Assembly: GCA_023435855.1 (NCBI GenBank)
Contig: JAEZLG010000223.1
Span: 1-6,604, forward strand
From: Bacillota bacterium
GTDB taxonomy: Bacteria; Bacillota; Clostridia; Christensenellales; CAG-138
Length of the DNA: 6,604 nt
Direction of reading: 5' to 3'
Numbering within the stretch: position 1 is the stretch's first letter; each line of letters begins with the position of its first letter. The notes beneath the pieces were generated by a model. The model was not told where the DNA came from and made no database searches. It was given only the letters and a program-made list of their open reading frames with translations. Shown piece by piece: positions 5,596-6,604 of this stretch. The translations under genes were made by a program, and so were the position numbers.

Positions 5596-5805
5596 ATGAA
5601 GAAACATAGGCTGCATTCGCTTTTGACGCACGCGACAATCGTATTGAGCATCGTGTTCCTGGTGTTTTTCTCGATCGACCGCGTTAACCCCGCGATGGAA
5701 TTCATCGGCAGCGATATTTCCGATTGGCTGCTTTGCATTTTTTGTGTGATTGCGCTTCTAAGCTCCATTCTTACGGCTGTGCATTTATATAAGAAGGGCG
5801 AATAG
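5596..5805 (+). CDS. Small two-helix membrane protein, function unknown
   Basis: This 69-residue protein begins at the ATG at 5596, two bases after the glycosidase stop. The G-rich stretch at 5582-5589, inside the end of the glycosidase gene, can serve as its ribosome binding site. A TTG at 5590 in the same frame overlaps that stop and is a less likely start. Two hydrophobic segments are seen, about 13-27 and 43-64, separated by a polar loop RVNPAMEFIGSDISD. Both ends are basic (MKKHR; YKKGE), which predicts both termini inside and the loop outside by the positive-inside rule. I do not recognise a family. Tight spacing and a shared terminator make co-expression with the glycosidase very likely, so it may be a membrane partner or assist its placement, but no motif shows this. 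Confidence 0.8.
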   Translation: MKKHRLHSLLTHATIVLSIVFLVFFSIDRVNPAMEFIGSDISDWLLCIFCVIALLSSILTAVHLYKKGE

Positions 5806-5855
5806 ACTTAGCCACGGAGAAAACCATTGAAAAACAGGCTTCCATCCACTTAAAA

Positions 5856-5893
5856 AATCCGTCGGCGAAACAATGCTGACGGATTATTTTTTT
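5856..5893. terminator. Bidirectional intrinsic terminator
   Basis: AATCCGTCGGC (5856-5866) and GCTGACGGATT (5875-5885) form an 11-bp stem with one G-T pair and the 8-nt loop GAAACAAT. On the plus strand, seven T (5887-5893) follow. On the minus strand the A run at 5852-5857 becomes six T. It therefore serves both the glycosidase pair from the left and the permease gene, which stops at 5901, from the right. Confidence 0.9.
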
Positions 5894-5900
5894 AACAATA

Positions 5901-6604
5901 CTACTCCTCTTCGGGATTGTCGTCTTTTGGAACGATGATGTTTAAGAGGAATGAAACGAGGAATGAAAGCACGATCGGGGATTTGCCGATGATATTTTGC
6001 AATTCGACGGGGAAAAACTTCAGCGAGCTTGAGACCGTGCTCACACCCACACCGAGCGCTAAGGAGATGCCAACAATCATCTTGTTGCGATAGTTGAGTG
6101 GCTGCTGTGTTAAAAGCTGTATGCCGATCATGGTGATGGCTGCAAACACCGTTATTGTAGCGCCACCCAAAACGGGATAGGGGATTGTGGTCATCAACGC
6201 ACCGAATTTCGGGCAAAGCCCGGCAACAATCATCACAGCGCCAACCAACACGAAAACGCGTTTGGCAACGACCTTAGTGGTGACGATGAGGCCAACGTTT
6301 TGGCTGTAAGGGTCGGTCGGCAGTCCGCCGATGCATGCACCTAACATACCGCAAATACCCTGCCCCTTAATAGCGCCGCCCAGCTCTTTATCGGTCGCCT
6401 CACGGTTGAATGCACCGATGGCTGTGGAGGAAACATCGCCTATGGTCTGCACCGCCTGTACGATGTACATGAGTACCATAGAGAGGATGGCGGCGGGCGG
6501 GAAGGTAAGGCCCCATTTGAACAGCTGCGGCAGTGCAATCCACGAGGCTGTTCTTACGCTGTCAAATTTTATGATGCCGCCCAGCAGAAGGGACAGCACA
6601 TAGC
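5901..6604 (-). CDS. NCS2-family nucleobase:cation symporter (xanthine/uracil permease type), C-terminal half
   Basis: The frame is open to the right edge and ends at TAG 5903-5901. About 233 residues are visible, roughly half of the usual 430-460. GTG at 6599-6597 is an internal codon, not a start. Residues below count that Val as 1. The NCS2 signature is present as QNVGLIVTTK (100-109), matching the family pattern Q-N-x-G-x(4)-T-K. Upstream is VQTIGDVSST (50-59), aligned by eye with the transmembrane-8 segment of purine permeases, and GREATDKEL-like sequence NREATDKEL (65-73). Several hydrophobic helices follow (about 114-130, 143-160, 174-190, 207-223) and then an acidic tail PKDDNPEEE. 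The protein imports a nucleobase with protons or sodium across the cytoplasmic membrane. Xanthine, uracil and urate transporters share these motifs, so substrate is not assigned. It has its own 3' terminator at 5856-5893. Confidence 0.9.
   Translation of the reverse strand, partial: YVLSLLLGGIIKFDSVRTASWIALPQLFKWGLTFPPAAILSMVLMYIVQAVQTIGDVSSTAIGAFNREATDKELGGAIKGQGICGMLGACIGGLPTDPYSQNVGLIVTTKVVAKRVFVLVGAVMIVAGLCPKFGALMTTIPYPVLGGATITVFAAITMIGIQLLTQQPLNYRNKMIVGISLALGVGVSTVSSSLKFFPVELQNIIGKSPIVLSFLVSFLLNIIVPKDDNPEEE

Noticed and set aside
5884..6216. A 110-codon minus-strand open frame overlapping the permease.
   Set aside because: It is an alternate frame of the permease gene. The product is rich in His, Arg and Cys, and it runs through the terminator.
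1..6604. Signs of a mobile element, CRISPR array or phage genes.
   Set aside because: No transposase, integrase, terminal inverted repeats, regular spacer-repeat pattern or phage structural gene could be seen in any frame.

Overview
The window looks like chromosome from a mid-GC Gram-positive bacterium of the Bacillota, most likely a Clostridia-type lineage. This rests on GAGG/GGGGAG-type ribosome binding sites, TGN-TATAAT extended -10 boxes, U-tailed intrinsic terminators, and gene types common in that phylum: a HelD-type helicase, a GT2-GtrA fusion and a phosphodiester glycosidase. No species can be named from the sequence alone. I see no mobile element, CRISPR array, tRNA or rRNA.

Layout. 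(1) Bases 1-200 hold the probable last 30 codons of a plus-strand gene and a strong terminator. (2) Minus-strand block: a complete HelD/UvrD-like helicase (224-2455), then, reading leftward from 4210, a two-gene operon of a GT2-GtrA glycosyltransferase (3182-4210) and a DEDDh 3'-5' exonuclease (2633-3169). The gap between exonuclease and helicase has a 16-bp palindrome over the weak putative helD promoter. (3) A 396-bp divergent control region (4211-4606) lies between the glycosyltransferase (minus) and a plus-strand pair. It has one minus-strand promoter, two plus-strand extended -10 boxes 163 bp apart, a duplicated 14-nt element, a stem-forming inverted repeat and an unusual cluster of perfect palindromes. 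(4) The plus-strand pair is a membrane-anchored phosphodiester glycosidase (4607-5593) and a 69-residue two-helix membrane protein (5596-5805). (5) A bidirectional terminator (5856-5893) separates the pair from the C-terminal half of a convergent NCS2 nucleobase permease that runs off the right edge.

How the genes may work together. The GT2-GtrA protein fits lipid-linked sugar synthesis and membrane translocation for decoration of a cell-surface polymer. The divergently transcribed phosphodiester glycosidase is predicted to act outside the membrane on sugar-phosphodiester bonds. A shared control region makes a common role in cell-envelope glycopolymer metabolism plausible, but this is inference. 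The helicase (transcription complex recycling), exonuclease (nucleic-acid trimming) and permease (nucleobase uptake) look like housekeeping or accessory genes without an obvious functional link to that pair. The control region between 4211 and 4606 is the part I would look at first for something undescribed.
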